DNA from: Liolophura sinensis
Taxonomy: Eukaryota; Mollusca; Polyplacophora; Chitonida; Chitonidae
Reading direction: 5' to 3'
Length of the DNA: 64,000 bases
Assembly: GCF_032854445.1 (NCBI RefSeq)
Contig: NC_088301.1
Coordinates: forward strand, 6,678,044-6,742,043
Shown here: in pieces, positions 46,630 to 57,399 of the stretch
Numbering within the stretch: the stretch's first letter is position 1
Layout: each line of letters opens with the position of its first letter
Translations under genes and position numbers: made by a program
Notes under the pieces: model-generated
What the model was told of the DNA's origin: nothing
Databases searched by the model: none
The model's input: only the letters and a program-made list of their open reading frames with translations

Positions 46630-48440
46630 ATACTTCATTCCATTGTTCTCTTAGTATTTCAGGTCAATAACGGTGACATGAAATTCTGAAATATTGTTCA
46701 ACACAAATACTTTATTCGACTGTTTCTTTGTTATGTCAATAATGGGAACATGGCAATCTGAAGGAGGACTCGACACAAATACCTTATCCGACTGTTTCTT
46801 TGTTATGTCAATAATGGGAACATGGCAATCTGAAGGAGGACTCGACACAAATACTTTATTCGAGTGTTTCTTTGTTACGTCAATAATGGGAACATGGCAA
46901 TCTGAAAGAAGACTCGGCACAAATACTTTGTTCGACTGTTTCTTTGTTATGTCAATAATGGGAACATGGCAATCTGAAAGAAGACTCGACACAAATACCT
47001 TATTCGACTGTTTCTTTGTTATGTCAATAATGGGAACATGGCAATCTGAAGGAGGACTCGACACAAATACCTTATTCGACTGTTTCTTTGTTATGTCAAT
47101 AATGGGAACATGGCAATCTGAGGGAGGACTCGACACAAATACCTTATTCGACTGTTTCTTTGTTATGTCAATAATGGGAACATGGCAATCTGAAAGAAGA
47201 CTCGACACAAATACTTTATTCGACTGTTTCCTTGTTACGTCAATAATGGGAACATGGCAATCTGAAAGAAGACTCGACACAAATACTTTGTTCGACTGTT
47301 TCTTTGTTATGTCAATAATGGGAACATGGCAATCTGAAGGAGGACTCGACACAAATACCTTATTCGACTGTTTCTTTGTTACGTCAATAAGGGGAACATG
47401 GCAATCTGAAGGAGGACTCGACACAAATACTTTATTCGACTGTTTCTTTGTTATGTCAATAATGGGAACATGGCAATCTGAAGGAGGACTCGACACAAAT
47501 ACTTTATTCGACTGTTTCTTTGTTATGTCAATAATGGGAACATGGCAATCTGAAGGAGGACTCGACACAAATACCTTATTCGACTGTTTCTTTGTTACGT
47601 CAATAAGGGGAACATGGCAATCTGAAGGAGGACTCGACACAAATACTTTATTCGACTGTTTCTTTGTTATGTCAATAATGGGAACATGGCAGTCTGAAGG
47701 AGGACTCGACACAAATACTTTATTCGACTGTTTCTTTGTTATGTCAATAATGAGAACATGGCAATCTGAAAGAAGACTCGACACAAATACTTTATTCGAC
47801 TGTTTCTTTGTTATGTCAATAATGGGAACATGGCAATCTGAAGGAGGACTCGACACAAATACTTTATTCGACTGTTTCTTTGTTATGTCAATAATGGGAA
47901 CATGGCAATCTGAAGGACGACTCGACACAAATACTTTATTCGACTGTTTCTTTGTTATGTCAATAATGCGAACATGGCAATCTGAAAGAAGACTCGACAC
48001 AAATACTTTGTTCGACTGTTTCTTTGTTATGTCAATATTCGGTACATGGCAATCTGAAAGAAGACTCGACACAAATACTTTATTCGACTGTTTCTTTGTT
48101 ATGTCAATAATGGGAACATGGCAATCTGAAAGAAGACTCGACAGAAATACATTATTCGACTCTTTCTTTGTTATGTCAGTAATCGGAACAATAATTCTGT
48201 AAGAAGACTCAACACAAATACATTATTCGACTGTTTCTTTGATGTGTCAATATTAGGAACCCGGGATTCTGAAAGAAGATTCAACACAAATACTTCATTC
48301 GTTCATTCTTTCATGGATTTAGGTCAGTAACAACATAATCTGAAAATCTGAAACAATCTTCAGCGCAGCGGTACTTTATTAGATTATTCATTTGTTAGAT
48401 TATATCATTAATAGTAAGATGGTTAGATGGTAAAATTCTA
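46630..48440. repeat. 72-bp satellite, about 24 copies
   Basis: Each unit contains GACACAAATACTTTATTCGA, CTGTTTCTTTGTTATGTCAA, TAATGGGAACATGGCAATCT and GAAGGAGGACTC. Because 72 is divisible by 3 and the unit has no stop in one frame on either strand, it gives a 502-codon frame on the plus strand and a 473-codon frame on the minus strand. Substitutions (TTACGTC for TTATGTC, AGGGGAAC or ATGAGAAC for ATGGGAAC, GAAAGAAGA for GAAGGAGGA) recur every third unit from about 47350 to 48000, which is a 216-bp higher-order unit. The outer copies (before 46700 and after 48200) are decayed. There is no signal peptide, and the ends of the frames are only diverged repeat, so I do not call a gene. Confidence 0.95.
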
Positions 48441-49239
48441 AAACAAGCTTCTGAAACAGGGTTCAGCAGTGATAATGTGTTTTAGATCTGCATAGTCATC
48501 ATAAACGAAGAAAACCCACCTGTTTAATTTGCAACAAAGTAAGTGAAATCTAGTTTACAAGTATGAAATTTTCAACGATTGATTGAATGATTGATTGATT
48601 GTTCTAAGCTCATTTTTCTTGTATATTACACTCGTAATATTTATACTGATAATATGACCGCAGTTGGGTTTAGGAGTAGAGGAAACCAGAGTGTACCAAA
48701 GACCTTCGCCAGATAACTGGGTTCCAGCTCTATCATTAGTAATTTTCAGCAATGTGGGAAAGATTACTGCGTCAAATGTGGAAAGTTGTCCCATATAATG
48801 TAGCTTTAAGCATTCATGGGTTCAAACTCCGTATTGTCTACCATAAGGCTAGAGTATTGTATGTAATAAGTAATATTCGCAGAACGTCGAACTCACGATA
48901 TATCGTTTGTATACTACTAATATCTATTCATATAATTAAAATTTATCTAAGAATTGGCTGTATATAATATTTTTAGGTTTACTGGAGTATAAACGAAAAA
49001 AAACAGTGTAAATTGTATGAATCCGCGTGGTGGTTCATAAAAAAGTTTATTTCATTCATACCCTCAAAAAGCTGAAAAAAATTCTTTAAAATAGTTCTAT
49101 TGTTAGAAAAGGTAGTTCTTCACTTTTTTTCGGGTTATTGGAGCATTAACGCAAACATTTAACCAATCGGGATGCGCCTTACAAACTTAAATTCATGCAG
49201 GAAAATTAAATTATTTATCCTTTGACTCTCGGTCACACT
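48441..49239. other. Spacer with a family B remnant
   Basis: GGGTTTAGGAGTAGAGGAAA, CCAGAGTGTACCAAAGACCT and TCGCCAGATAACTGG at 48665-48720 match family B in reverse. Nothing else is recognised. Confidence 0.45.
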
Positions 49240-49440
49240 CATGACTTTTCACGTATAACATACAATGGCGGTCAGATTTATAGGTGTAGGAAGCCAGAGT
49301 GGTCGTAAACTATAAATCTATCTGTGGCATGAACTTTGACACGTCACGTATGACGTACAGACTGGCACACCATATTAGTAAAACACAAGTCGTGTTCAAC
49401 GAAAGTTAGACAGCATAAACGGCTATATGAGATTACAACC
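49240..49440 (-). mobile_element. SINE family B copy
   Basis: The plus strand shows GTATAACATACAATGGCGGT, GGTGTAGGAAGCCAGAGTGG, TCGTAAACTATAAATCTATC, GTATGACGTACAGACTGGC, ACACCATATTAGTAAAACAC and GTTCAACGAAAGTTAGAC, which is family B in reverse. Confidence 0.65.
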
Positions 49441-49454
49441 AATATATCCTATGC

Positions 49455-49660
49455 TTCTATTTATTTTATTGTTTTTCAATGCAATACTCAAGAATTTTTC
49501 ACAGTGGTTCGACAGTGGTCATTACGATGGGTGGAGGGAACCCAGAGTGCCCGGGGAAAACAGCTGACCTTTGGCAAGACACTGGCAAGCTTTCCAAAGT
49601 GTGACGCAAATTAAGTGCTCTTCAACGAACATTAGATTGCGCAAACGCCTAAACTAGCAT
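49455..49660 (-). mobile_element. SINE with A-like tail and B-like body
   Basis: The tail side (TCAATGCAATACTCAAGAAT, TTTTCACAGTGG, GTCATTACGATGGGTGG, AGTGCCCGGGGAAAAC) resembles family A, while GACCTTTGGCAAGACACTGG and CTCTTCAACGAACATTAGAT resemble family B. It may be a chimeric family or one intermediate between them. Confidence 0.55.
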
Positions 49661-49830
49661 CATTGACAGCTTAGTGTCACCAAAGCACCACAAACAGTAA
49701 GAACAGGAATTGTTGTGACCAAGGCCCAACGGGCAGTGACAGCGGGTAAATATACAAACTCCCTGTTCAAGACCGGAATTATACCGGGTATCTCGTGCAT
49801 GCGTCATACCCATTGAAATTTGAAATTAAT

Positions 49831-50084
49831 TAAAACAACCAGTCATTATTAAATTGAAACTTGACATTATGGAATGATTACTTTTATTCAGTATATATTT
49901 ATTCTGGTATTTATTAATAATTTTTTTACTTCTTTAAAGATCTGTAAAACTTAATTATTCAAATATACACAGATTTATGATACTTTAACTAATAGCAAAT
50001 TGTCTAAATTGGATTTGTCTATTTTTCTGTATTGAAATAAATATACATTCTAAAAAGTTTTCCTTTTAAAAAAATTTAGAAGTA

Positions 50085-50171
<87 letters not shown>

Positions 50172-50381
50172 TTATTTCAATACAGAAAAATAGGCAAATC
50201 CAATTTAGACAATTTGCTATTAGTTAAAGTATCATAAATCTGTGTATATTTGAATAATTAAGTTTTACAGATCTTTAAAGAAGTAAAAAAATTATTAATA
50301 AATACCAGAATAAATATATACTGAATAAAAGTAATCATTCCATAATGTCAAGTTTCAATTTAATAATGACTGGTTGTTTCA
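49831..50381. repeat. Inverted repeat with 216-bp arms around an AT tract
   Basis: The left arm 49831-50046 is the reverse complement of the right arm 50166-50381 in constant register (paired positions sum to 100212), with no indel and only about two mismatches where I checked. The 119-bp centre is an unpaired AT-rich stretch plus about 80 bp of AT dinucleotide. The right arm ends in a 24-bp direct repeat (AATTTAATAATGACTGGTTG plus TTTT) present in three copies, against one on the left. No coding capacity. It could be a foldback element, an inverted duplication or an assembly product. Confidence 0.93.
50088..50170. repeat. (AT)n microsatellite at the hairpin centre
   Basis: About 80 bp of AT dinucleotide with one phase slip (AATATAT near 50145). 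It lies in the spacer of the inverted repeat. Confidence 0.95.
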
Positions 50382-50743
50382 ATTTAATAATGACTGGTTG
50401 TTTTAATTTAATAATGACTGGTTGTTTTAATCGTGGCACCAGCAAATAGTAATCACTGTACCCAAGAAAGCGTTCCGTTAGCTATTAGGCCTAAATACCC
50501 AGTTATAGAATGGGTATATACAGCGCAATAGCTCTCCAATCTTAACAGTCCGCTAACTAAATTGGGCCGGTGACTTTAAATAGCTCGCTAACTAAATTAA
50601 GCGGGGAATTTTAAATAGCTCGCTAACTAAATTGCGCGGGTAATAGCTCGCTAACTAAATTGGTAGGGTAACAGCGCTAACTAAATTGGGCGGGTAACTT
50701 TAAATAGCTCGCTAAATAAATTGGGCAGGTAACTTTAAATAGA

Positions 50744-50920
50744 TCGCTTACTATTTATTGATTTTTTTTATTCGTGTTTTACGTCGTACTCAAGAATATT
50801 TGACTTATACGACGGCGGCCAGCATTATGGTGGGAGGAAAGCGGGCACAGACCGGGGGAAATCCACGACCATCCGCAGGTTGCTGGAAGTTCTCACCACT
50901 TACAGCCTGCTCGCTTACTA
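50744..50920. repeat. Perfect 10-bp target-site duplication
   Basis: TCGCTTACTA occurs at 50744-50753 and again at 50911-50920. Other units of the array have CGCTAACTA, so the shared TTACTA marks duplication on insertion rather than the array period. Confidence 0.85.
50754..50910 (-). mobile_element. SINE family A, 5'-truncated, inside minisatellite
   Basis: CGTGTTTTACGTCGTACTCA, AGAATATTTGACTTATACGA, CGGCGGCCAGCATTATGGTG and CGACCATCCGCAGGTTGCTG match family A closely in reverse. The copy is truncated before the tRNA-like head. Confidence 0.92.
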
Positions 50921-51085
50921 AATTGAGTGGGAAACACCTCGCTAACTAAATTGGGTTGGTAACAGCTAGCTAACGAAATTGGGCAGGTAACTTTAAATAG
51001 CTCGCTAACTAAATTGGGCGCGTAACAGCTCACTAACTAAATTGAGCGGGTAACAGCTCACTGACTAAATTGGGCGGGTAACTTA

Positions 51086-52199
51086 GCTCTTAAGACACGA
51101 ATTCTTATCTAAGCATTACAGAAAGAAAGTAGGGGTCTAACGTGCAATAAAACGCCTGTTTTCAATTAAGCGTTATGTCTTCTGCTGCCTTCCATATATA
51201 TAATTCTTCACCAATGCTGCCATGTACTACTGATGTACATGTAAGCCATACGATGTTTCCCTACCCACCTTCTCCCCTTCTCCCCGCAACTGAAACCCTC
51301 GTTTTGAATAGTGACTCAGTAATCGCTCGGAGTTGAACATGTTCTATTTTTCTGCAGTTCGAAGCATCGAGTTGTGCTCAGTGCCGTCGATCTACGTGTG
51401 TTTGCGTCCAGTTGGTCGCCGTTGGTCCCAATGGTTCATCACATGCTTGAGTTACACTGTGAAAATGTAATGAAGTGAGTTACACCGAGTGGACTGAATC
51501 TAGTGTCTACAGCGTTCTCTCTCTATCTCAGCATTTATAAAATAGGAGAGCTATATACTGTATTGACTATGCATGTAAAAATCTCGATTAAGGAGTGGAA
51601 CAACTTTTTGAACTGACCGTGCACGGAAAATCTATAGGCCTTGGGTACGAGAAACTGTCCGAAAATTTCTTTAAACGGAACATTTCGTTGGGAAATTATT
51701 CAGGCCTATGTTTTTAGTTATTTATTTTCTTTTTTTTTTCATACCTTAAACTAGAAGGGTAGATCTACTCTTGTCAACGGTTTTCGTTGTCAACAGTTTA
51801 TCTTTGGAAAACCAGGCGCGCACCTTGCCTGGGGCTCCAGCAAGAAACATGGCGGATCTGGGTTTAACTTCTTGATACAAAATTGCAAAGGCTGGATTAT
51901 TGTTAGGACAGGGTTTGTCTGTGCAGGATTTGACATCGACTCGAATAAGTTGTGGATTCAATGTACACCAACATTAGAATGGATTCCAGTTGCAGATTAT
52001 GGTTATAGGCCCTAGTCCGACATTGTTCTCACGTTAGGCTTGGTTAACAAAAATTCCCTCAAGGATGGCACCAAACCAACTATGTTGCCGGACAAAATTT
52101 TCCCAAACCTAACTGCCAGAGCAATCTCGGACAATAAACCTTAGTGAAGTTTTCCCGCTAGGCAACATAGGTGGCCTAATACATGGAGCATGGCAGGAT
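51086..52199. other. Spacer, no gene identified
   Basis: A minus-strand 71-codon frame (51961-51746) and the sequence at 52020-52200 might be decayed remains of the downstream part of the adjacent retroelement. I see no motif that shows it. Otherwise unassigned. Confidence 0.35.
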
Positions 52200-52339
52200 T
52201 ATTCACAGCGCCTTCTACATGTGTGATGTTAGTTTTAAGTAAATTAACTTCGTTTTAACTCCGGTTTTGTTTTCAAGTGAACAGGGCCTACATAATACAT
52301 TGCACAGCACCAAGTGACGCGAACTGAAGCCAGGGCACC

Positions 52340-52960
52340 ATGCCTGAGGTCCATTGTCACTTTTGACTTCACTGGGTATGCCATGTCGTGCGAAGATCGA
52401 CTGCCGTAGATGGCTTGGTATCTTGAAGTTTGGCAGTTTCAAAGTACCCAGAGTAGTAATCCACAACCACTAAGTAATCTGAATTGTCCCAGTTAAAGCG
52501 ATCTGTTACTAGGTTTTCCCATAGTAGGCTTGGAATGGATGACATTATCATCGGTTCCTTTTGGTTTGAGTTTCTGTTTTCTAAATCGATGTCACATCTG
52601 AAGATCATATCCGCGATCTGTGCACTCATGTCAGGCCAAAAGATGATATCACTTGCTCGTTGTCTGCACTGGATTTTCCAGATGACCTACATATATCTTT
52701 CGAAGCATTTCATTTATCAGAGAAGGTTGTATGACCATGTTTTCTTTCGCCTTTTAGAATCAATCCTTGTTCTACCGACAGTTCATTTCTGAAATTCCAT
52801 AATTCACTGATGTCAGGTTAGAGGTTCCACTTGTTACTTGGCCATCCATTCAGAATAACCGACTTAAGTTCGATCATCTCCTTTTGTGAAACATCCCTTA
52901 TCTCATCAGGTTTGGTGTCCGTTACAGGTAAGTTTGCTAAAATGGTGTGAACATAACTCC
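52340..52960 (-). pseudogene. Integrase fragment of gypsy-type pol
   Basis: Recognisable pieces on the minus strand are the pre-integrase linker (VHTILANLPV, ELWNFRNELSV), a damaged zinc-binding segment followed by FWPDMSAQI, then the catalytic core with TD in LVTDRFNW, the block YLVVVDYYSGYFE and the second aspartate in KSDNGPQ. At least one stop and several frame changes separate these blocks, and sequence after DNGPQ is no longer recognisable. The third catalytic residue (Glu) is not seen. Confidence 0.8.
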
Positions 52961-52999
52961 AAAGTTCACTCTCCATGTTTTCAGAGGCTCTCTTTCATC

Positions 53000-53664
53000 T
53001 TCAGTTTCTGATTCAGTGTTTTGATGGTCAACGCGCATCGTTCAAAATGATTTCGTTCATTACATCGTCTGCAAATGTCACCACATGCAGGCCATTCTGT
53101 CTCTCGTGTCTGTAACCACACTTCTTACAGTCATATGTGTTTTTTCTTTTCCCATGTTGACTTTTTTGTCCAACATTAGGGTCATTTCCAGATGCACGTT
53201 TTGCAGTCTAATTACCGCATTGTTTGCGAAAGTTTTTTTGGAATGTACCCCTGCTGATCCTGAGAAATTTTTGGAGTGTACTGACCAGACTTTTTCCGGA
53301 TTTTTTTTAGTGTAGTCAGATGCACTTTTCGCAGTGTATCTGCCCGAAGATTGTTGAACGCCATGCACACATTACTAGCTGCTGGAGAATCCTCACTTGG
53401 GCTTTTCTTTTGTTTTTTGGACTCTTCCTCTGCTCTACAAATGCTCAAAACTTTAACGAGGATTAGATTATCTTCACGAAGAAATCCATTGATGTAGAGA
53501 AAATCACTACACTGTTCTTTTTCAGTCTTTTCTGACATAGTCAAGTTCATGTACAATTTCGCTGTTTGCTTCCAACGACGCCAGCGTTCCGATAAGTTAA
53601 TGTCTCCAAAGTCCATTTTCTCCGGTTGTTTCAGTTTTTCCATGATTTTCAAGTGAATTTCCAA
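53000..53664 (-). pseudogene. Gag-like fragment with zinc knuckles
   Basis: A 150-codon minus-strand frame (53664-53212) has the gag-like blocks WRRWKQTAKLYMNLT and DFLYING. Further downstream, in other frames, CKKCGYRHERQ and CRRCNERNHFERC resemble the paired zinc knuckles of gypsy gag proteins. The second has one residue fewer than the usual CX2CX4HX4C spacing. The frame changes between the blocks show it is not functional. Confidence 0.7.
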
Positions 53665-53694
53665 TGCCTACTCTTCCATTCGGCGTAGTTCGGG

Positions 53695-53707
53695 ACTTCT
53701 GACACCA
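53695..53707 (-). other. Candidate retrotransposon primer binding site
   Basis: On the minus strand TGGTGTCAGAAGT directly follows ATTACA, a possible LTR end at 53708. A TGG-initial site of this kind just after an LTR is typical of gypsy-type elements primed by a tRNA 3' end. If the LTR begins at TGTGACCC it would span 53708-53892, about 185 bp; that start is a guess. Confidence 0.55.
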
Positions 53708-53892
53708 TGTAATATTCAGAAATTTCATGGAATCAACAAGACGCCGGTATAACGTGAATTGACTATTTACTGATCTATTCAAGATGACGGCGACCATACA
53801 CACGCAAAGCATTACATGTGTTGACTTGAACATTTCCATAAGGTGCAAGTCAAACAATGATATCATTAACACAATGCTGATTGTGGGTCACA

Positions 53893-54615
53893 CGTCTAAG
53901 GGTGTGATATCCCTGAGAGTTTATTTTACAAGGCTAATTTGATGTACGGTGCGAATTGACATCACCGATTACTAAAATGGATTTCCTGCAGCACCTGCAC
54001 CTCTGTACCCTTAAAACTTTTCTTTACATAAATTTGGGCATTTAAAATTTAGTGTCTTCGCCTGTGGATATTACTTTCTGTGTCATCTCAGTATTTACCT
54101 TATATACACATGTAGGACATAGGCCGTCATGCAGCTTGCGTAAGCTTTTCCCCTTGCATTCGACCGTTGCTAAGAATTAGAGATGGCGCAGAGCTGTTTT
54201 CATGTCCTCAAAAGATGTATATAGTTGACTCGTCACGAAGCAACTGCAAGGGAAAAATAAATTTAAAGCTGGAGATAAGGAAGGAGAAAGGTGTGCATGG
54301 GTGTGGGTTTGGTTGTGTCTGCGGGGTGGCGGGTGCTGCGGTGGTGGTTGTCGATATGAATGTATTATCATGCAAACAATGATCTACCGTTATGCAATAT
54401 TCCATATGTCATGCCAAAACATTTGCTACATGTTTCAAAATGAAAAATAAATTACAAGTTTGTATAGATATGGGCCCTATATCTGTAGGCCCTATAAAAA
54501 TAATTGAACAACAAACTACAATTTTTACTGAATTATTGAATACATGTTATCTTAATTAAACGTGATTTTTATTGAAGGCTTTTTTCCCACATTTTAATAA
54601 CTTCCCAGGTCCTTT
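53893..54615. other. Spacer, no gene seen
   Basis: Unassigned sequence with a G-rich stretch at about 54297-54350. Confidence 0.4.
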
Positions 54616-54785
54616 TGCGCTGTATTAGTTGAAGAGCACCTTGTCTTCCACCAAAATGGATAGAGTTGTCAACAGCTAATCACACAACATGGGCCTACCA
54701 GGTAAATGTGTGAAATGTTCTTAAATACGGTTCTTAAATCAAATATACACGAATAAAAAAATAAACAAATAAATGAATAAATAAG
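54616..54785 (+). mobile_element. SINE family B remnant with (AAAT)n tail
   Basis: AGTTGAAGAGCACCTTGTCT and TCCACCAAAATGGATAGAG match the start of family B. The middle is decayed, and AATAAACAAATAAATGAATA forms the tail. Confidence 0.55.
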
Positions 54786-55533
54786 TAGCTGATGAATGTG
54801 AAAGTTTATGCATTTGTACACCGCTGAATTCGGTTATGCATTTGTACACCGCTGAATGTGCAGATGGCTCCATCTCAAACCACTTGGCATTCTACAAATC
54901 GTGCTGTTTCTGTCATGTCGTGCCAATGTTTGCTTCTGTTTCCGTCCCGTTATAGAAAGCTTGTAGGCTGACAGCTGTAAAGCAAAAGACCCTTTTTGTA
55001 GCAGACACACTGAGCTGCGTGCGGGGGCACCATTTTGTGGTATAATTTTCACCTTGGCTCTCACACCTGCCCTACTCCTTAACCCACTCAAATGACAGTG
55101 AAGAAAATCAACCTGCGCAGATGATGGTTTCCAGTTTCTCATTAAAGCTGATCAAAAAGACACCGCCATTGCCCGCTTCTATAAAATCAGGTTCTTCACA
55201 CAGTCTTTGATATAATGTAGAATATTGTGCGACAACTATGGATATCGCGTCATGCAGATATTTACGTGTAAGGTGTCAAACGTCTGCCAGATACCTTGAT
55301 AGGCTGATGATATATAGGAAGAACTATAGAGTGCGCCGTCCATACATACACGCACTTGAAGCAGAAAAACGAATATTTTTTCTACCACTTTGAAGTCCCA
55401 AAATTGCTGTGAAAATTAACATCACTGCATTTTTTTCTAACCTAATTATGCATAAACATCGTGCGGGAGGGGGGCGTGTAATTTGCTACTATTTATGCAT
55501 TACATGAGCCGTTAAAATAAAACCACTATTGTT
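54786..55533. other. Spacer, no gene seen
   Basis: A short duplication (TATGCATTTGTACACCGCTG at about 54808 and 54836) is visible. The 102-codon minus-strand frame at 55142-54834 has no domain. Confidence 0.4.
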
Positions 55534-55887
55534 GTAAATTGACAAGAGGCTGTATTTCACCCTTTACGTCTAACCATTTGCCAACTATTACACAGTCGTC
55601 GATGTTCTGCTTTTACTCTAAGTGCTGTACGTCTTTGATTATGTTGTATAAACCTGGATTCTGCTGGTGGACTAAGCATCCCCGAGGCCTAGTCCTTGCT
55701 GGTAGAACTAAGCATTCCCGAGGCCTGGTCCCTTTGCCACAATCACAATTGTTTTAATGTGATTGTGTGTTAAATGTGATGAAAACACAGTACAGCACAG
55801 ATAGCAAAAAGCAGAGCAGCGAATACGTTGTGAAAGCTGGCAAATGGTCACACATAAGTGTTGAAATACGGCCTGTTGTCAATTTAC
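55534..55887. repeat. Two inverted copies of dispersed repeat D
   Basis: GTAAATTGACAAGAGGCTGT and ATTTCACCCTTTACG at 55534 are mirrored by the reverse complement of TGAAATACGGCCTGTTGTCA and ATTTAC ending at 55887. The similarity continues inward for about 105 bp (ACCATTTGCCA, TTCTGCTTTT, AGTGCTGTAC blocks). The arms enclose about 135 bp, including a duplicated CCCGAGGCCT.GTCC. No TSD is evident. Confidence 0.7.
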
Positions 55888-56202
55888 CTCAGTCAGCGTT
55901 TTATTCTGACTGTTCATGTAAATGCATACATGGTAATATTTACACACCCTCTAGCACCATGGCTTAAGCAGAATTAGGTAAAAAAAGGAGTAATGTTGAT
56001 TGCAATTTATTAGATTGCGTCACTGGTCTAGAATTACTCGAAATGCTGTAATTAAAACAATATAATTATATCGAATGTTTATATCGTAAGTGTATGATAT
56101 TGTAATAATTGTGATTACTAGAAAATGCAATTTAGCACTATCTGATGTTAACTTGACATTTTTCGGGGCTGTGTTCCTCATTATAAATGTTAAAAATCTA
56201 AT
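55888..56202. other. AT-rich spacer
   Basis: Nothing recognised. Confidence 0.4.
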
Positions 56203-56337
56203 ATTACATTATAATCTGGAAACAATGATTACGTTATAACCTGGTAACAATCATTACGTCATAACCTGGAAACAATCATTACGTTCATAACCTAGAAACA
56301 ACGATTACGTTCATAACCTGGAAACAATGATTACGCG
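56203..56337. repeat. 25-26-bp tandem repeat, 5 copies
   Basis: The unit is close to ATTACGTTATAACCTGGAAA plus CAATG, with one extra base in the last copies. Confidence 0.88.
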
Positions 56338-56771
56338 GCCTAACAGTTTAAGATGTTGGCACTTATATTTTACAGTATTTAACAGTTCACTCTCAACAAA
56401 TGGTGTATTTTACAGTAAAGTTTGCCGGAACTTTGGGCAACACTACATTTTTTTCTGCAGACGAGCAGCTATATTCTGACTGTAAATTTACCGCTAATTG
56501 TCTGGTTACATAAGCAAGGATCCTACATGATCGTCTCATGCTTGTTTTTACAGCCAAACTGCTGCAAATCAAATATACACAAATACAAGTTACAGCTAAA
56601 ATGAGTGTGCATTATTCGATGGTATGTCAATATTACAAACCTACAGAAGGTTCTTATATTTGTAAACTATTTATCTATAAAACGAACTCCTGTTTTGCAC
56701 ATAATTTTGTTCACGTACAAGACTGGGAGTATCTTCGCATTTCAAAGACAACGTTGTGAAAATATTTGAGT
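56338..56771. other. Spacer, no gene seen
   Basis: Short overlapping frames only. Confidence 0.4.
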
Positions 56772-57034
56772 TTGATTTAATATTTATTTATTAATTTGAT
56801 TAGTGTTTTACGCTGTACTCTCAAAACAATTTCACTTTATTTCGACGGACTGCATTATGGGGAGAGCCCGAGGGAAAGCCACAACCATCCGCAGGGTGCT
56901 GCAGGACCTTGCTACGTACGGCCTGAGAGAAAACCAACATGACTCACAGCGAAGGCATGAGTAACAGGCTCCTAGGTCATTGCGCGCACTAGCACTCTAA
57001 ACACCTCGGCCATGGTGCCCCTGTTGATATAATA
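56772..57034. repeat. Putative target-site duplication of SINE A
   Basis: TTGATTTAATA (56772-56782) and TTGATATAATA (57024-57034) differ at one position and flank the SINE. Confidence 0.6.
56783..57023 (-). mobile_element. SINE family A, full length
   Basis: The tail (TTTATTTATTAATTTGATTA), the CATCCGCAGGGTGCTG body block and the head (CTCACAGCGAAGGCATGAG, ATTGCGCGCACTAGCACT, ACCTCGGCCATGGTGCCCCT) are all present in reverse. The CGGTTTCCTCC segment is shortened. Confidence 0.85.
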
Positions 57035-57399
57035 CAACTTCCTGTTTTTGACATTGTTCACCTACAAGACTGTGAGTAGCTTTGTATTTGACAGAAAACC
57101 TTGCGGAAACATTTCAGTTACACGGCTACATATTATAGTGGCAAAGATTTTTAGATTATGGTCTTAGATTAAAGAATGTAGATAAAATTAGAATTGGTAA
57201 AACGTAGAAATAACATAGCCTGTAACGGACTCCAGCGAAAATTACTTTACGGGGTTGGATGTTTAACCATACTGAGCTGAAAAGAAGTTGTTTTGCTGTT
57301 TAATAGATTCGACCGAAAGCCCAGATTCTTGGGACTCAGCTCGAGCTTCCATTTATGAAGTTTGCATGCCATGACACGAAATAGGATTCCCCATCCATC
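57035..57399. other. Spacer, no gene seen
   Basis: CCTACAAGACTGTGAGTAGC at 57061 resembles GTACAAGACTGGGAGTATC at 56717, on the other side of the SINE, so this may be a diverged local duplication. Otherwise nothing is recognised. Confidence 0.35.

Larger units (their letters stand above)
50530..51085. repeat. 35-bp/24-bp minisatellite interrupted by a SINE
   Basis: The long unit is GCTCGCTAACTAAATTGGGC plus GGGTAACTTTAAATA (35 bp). The short unit lacks TTTAAATA and reads GGGTAACA. About 14 copies of the two forms are mixed. A SINE splits the array at 50754-50910. Confidence 0.9.
52200..53892 (-). mobile_element. Broken Ty3/gypsy-type LTR retrotransposon, internally deleted
   Basis: On the minus strand the order is candidate LTR end, primer binding site, gag-like region, zinc-knuckle region, then integrase. 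Protease, reverse transcriptase and RNase H are absent. The pol sequence restarts just before the integrase, so roughly the middle of the element has been lost between about 52980 and 52960. Frameshifts and stops are present throughout. No second LTR was recognised. It is a decayed, non-functional copy. Confidence 0.75.

Noticed and set aside
46651-48202. Two overlapping frames of 502 (plus) and 473 (minus) codons as genes
   Set aside because: Both are direct products of a 72-bp period divisible by 3, with no signal peptide, non-repetitive domain or splice structure.
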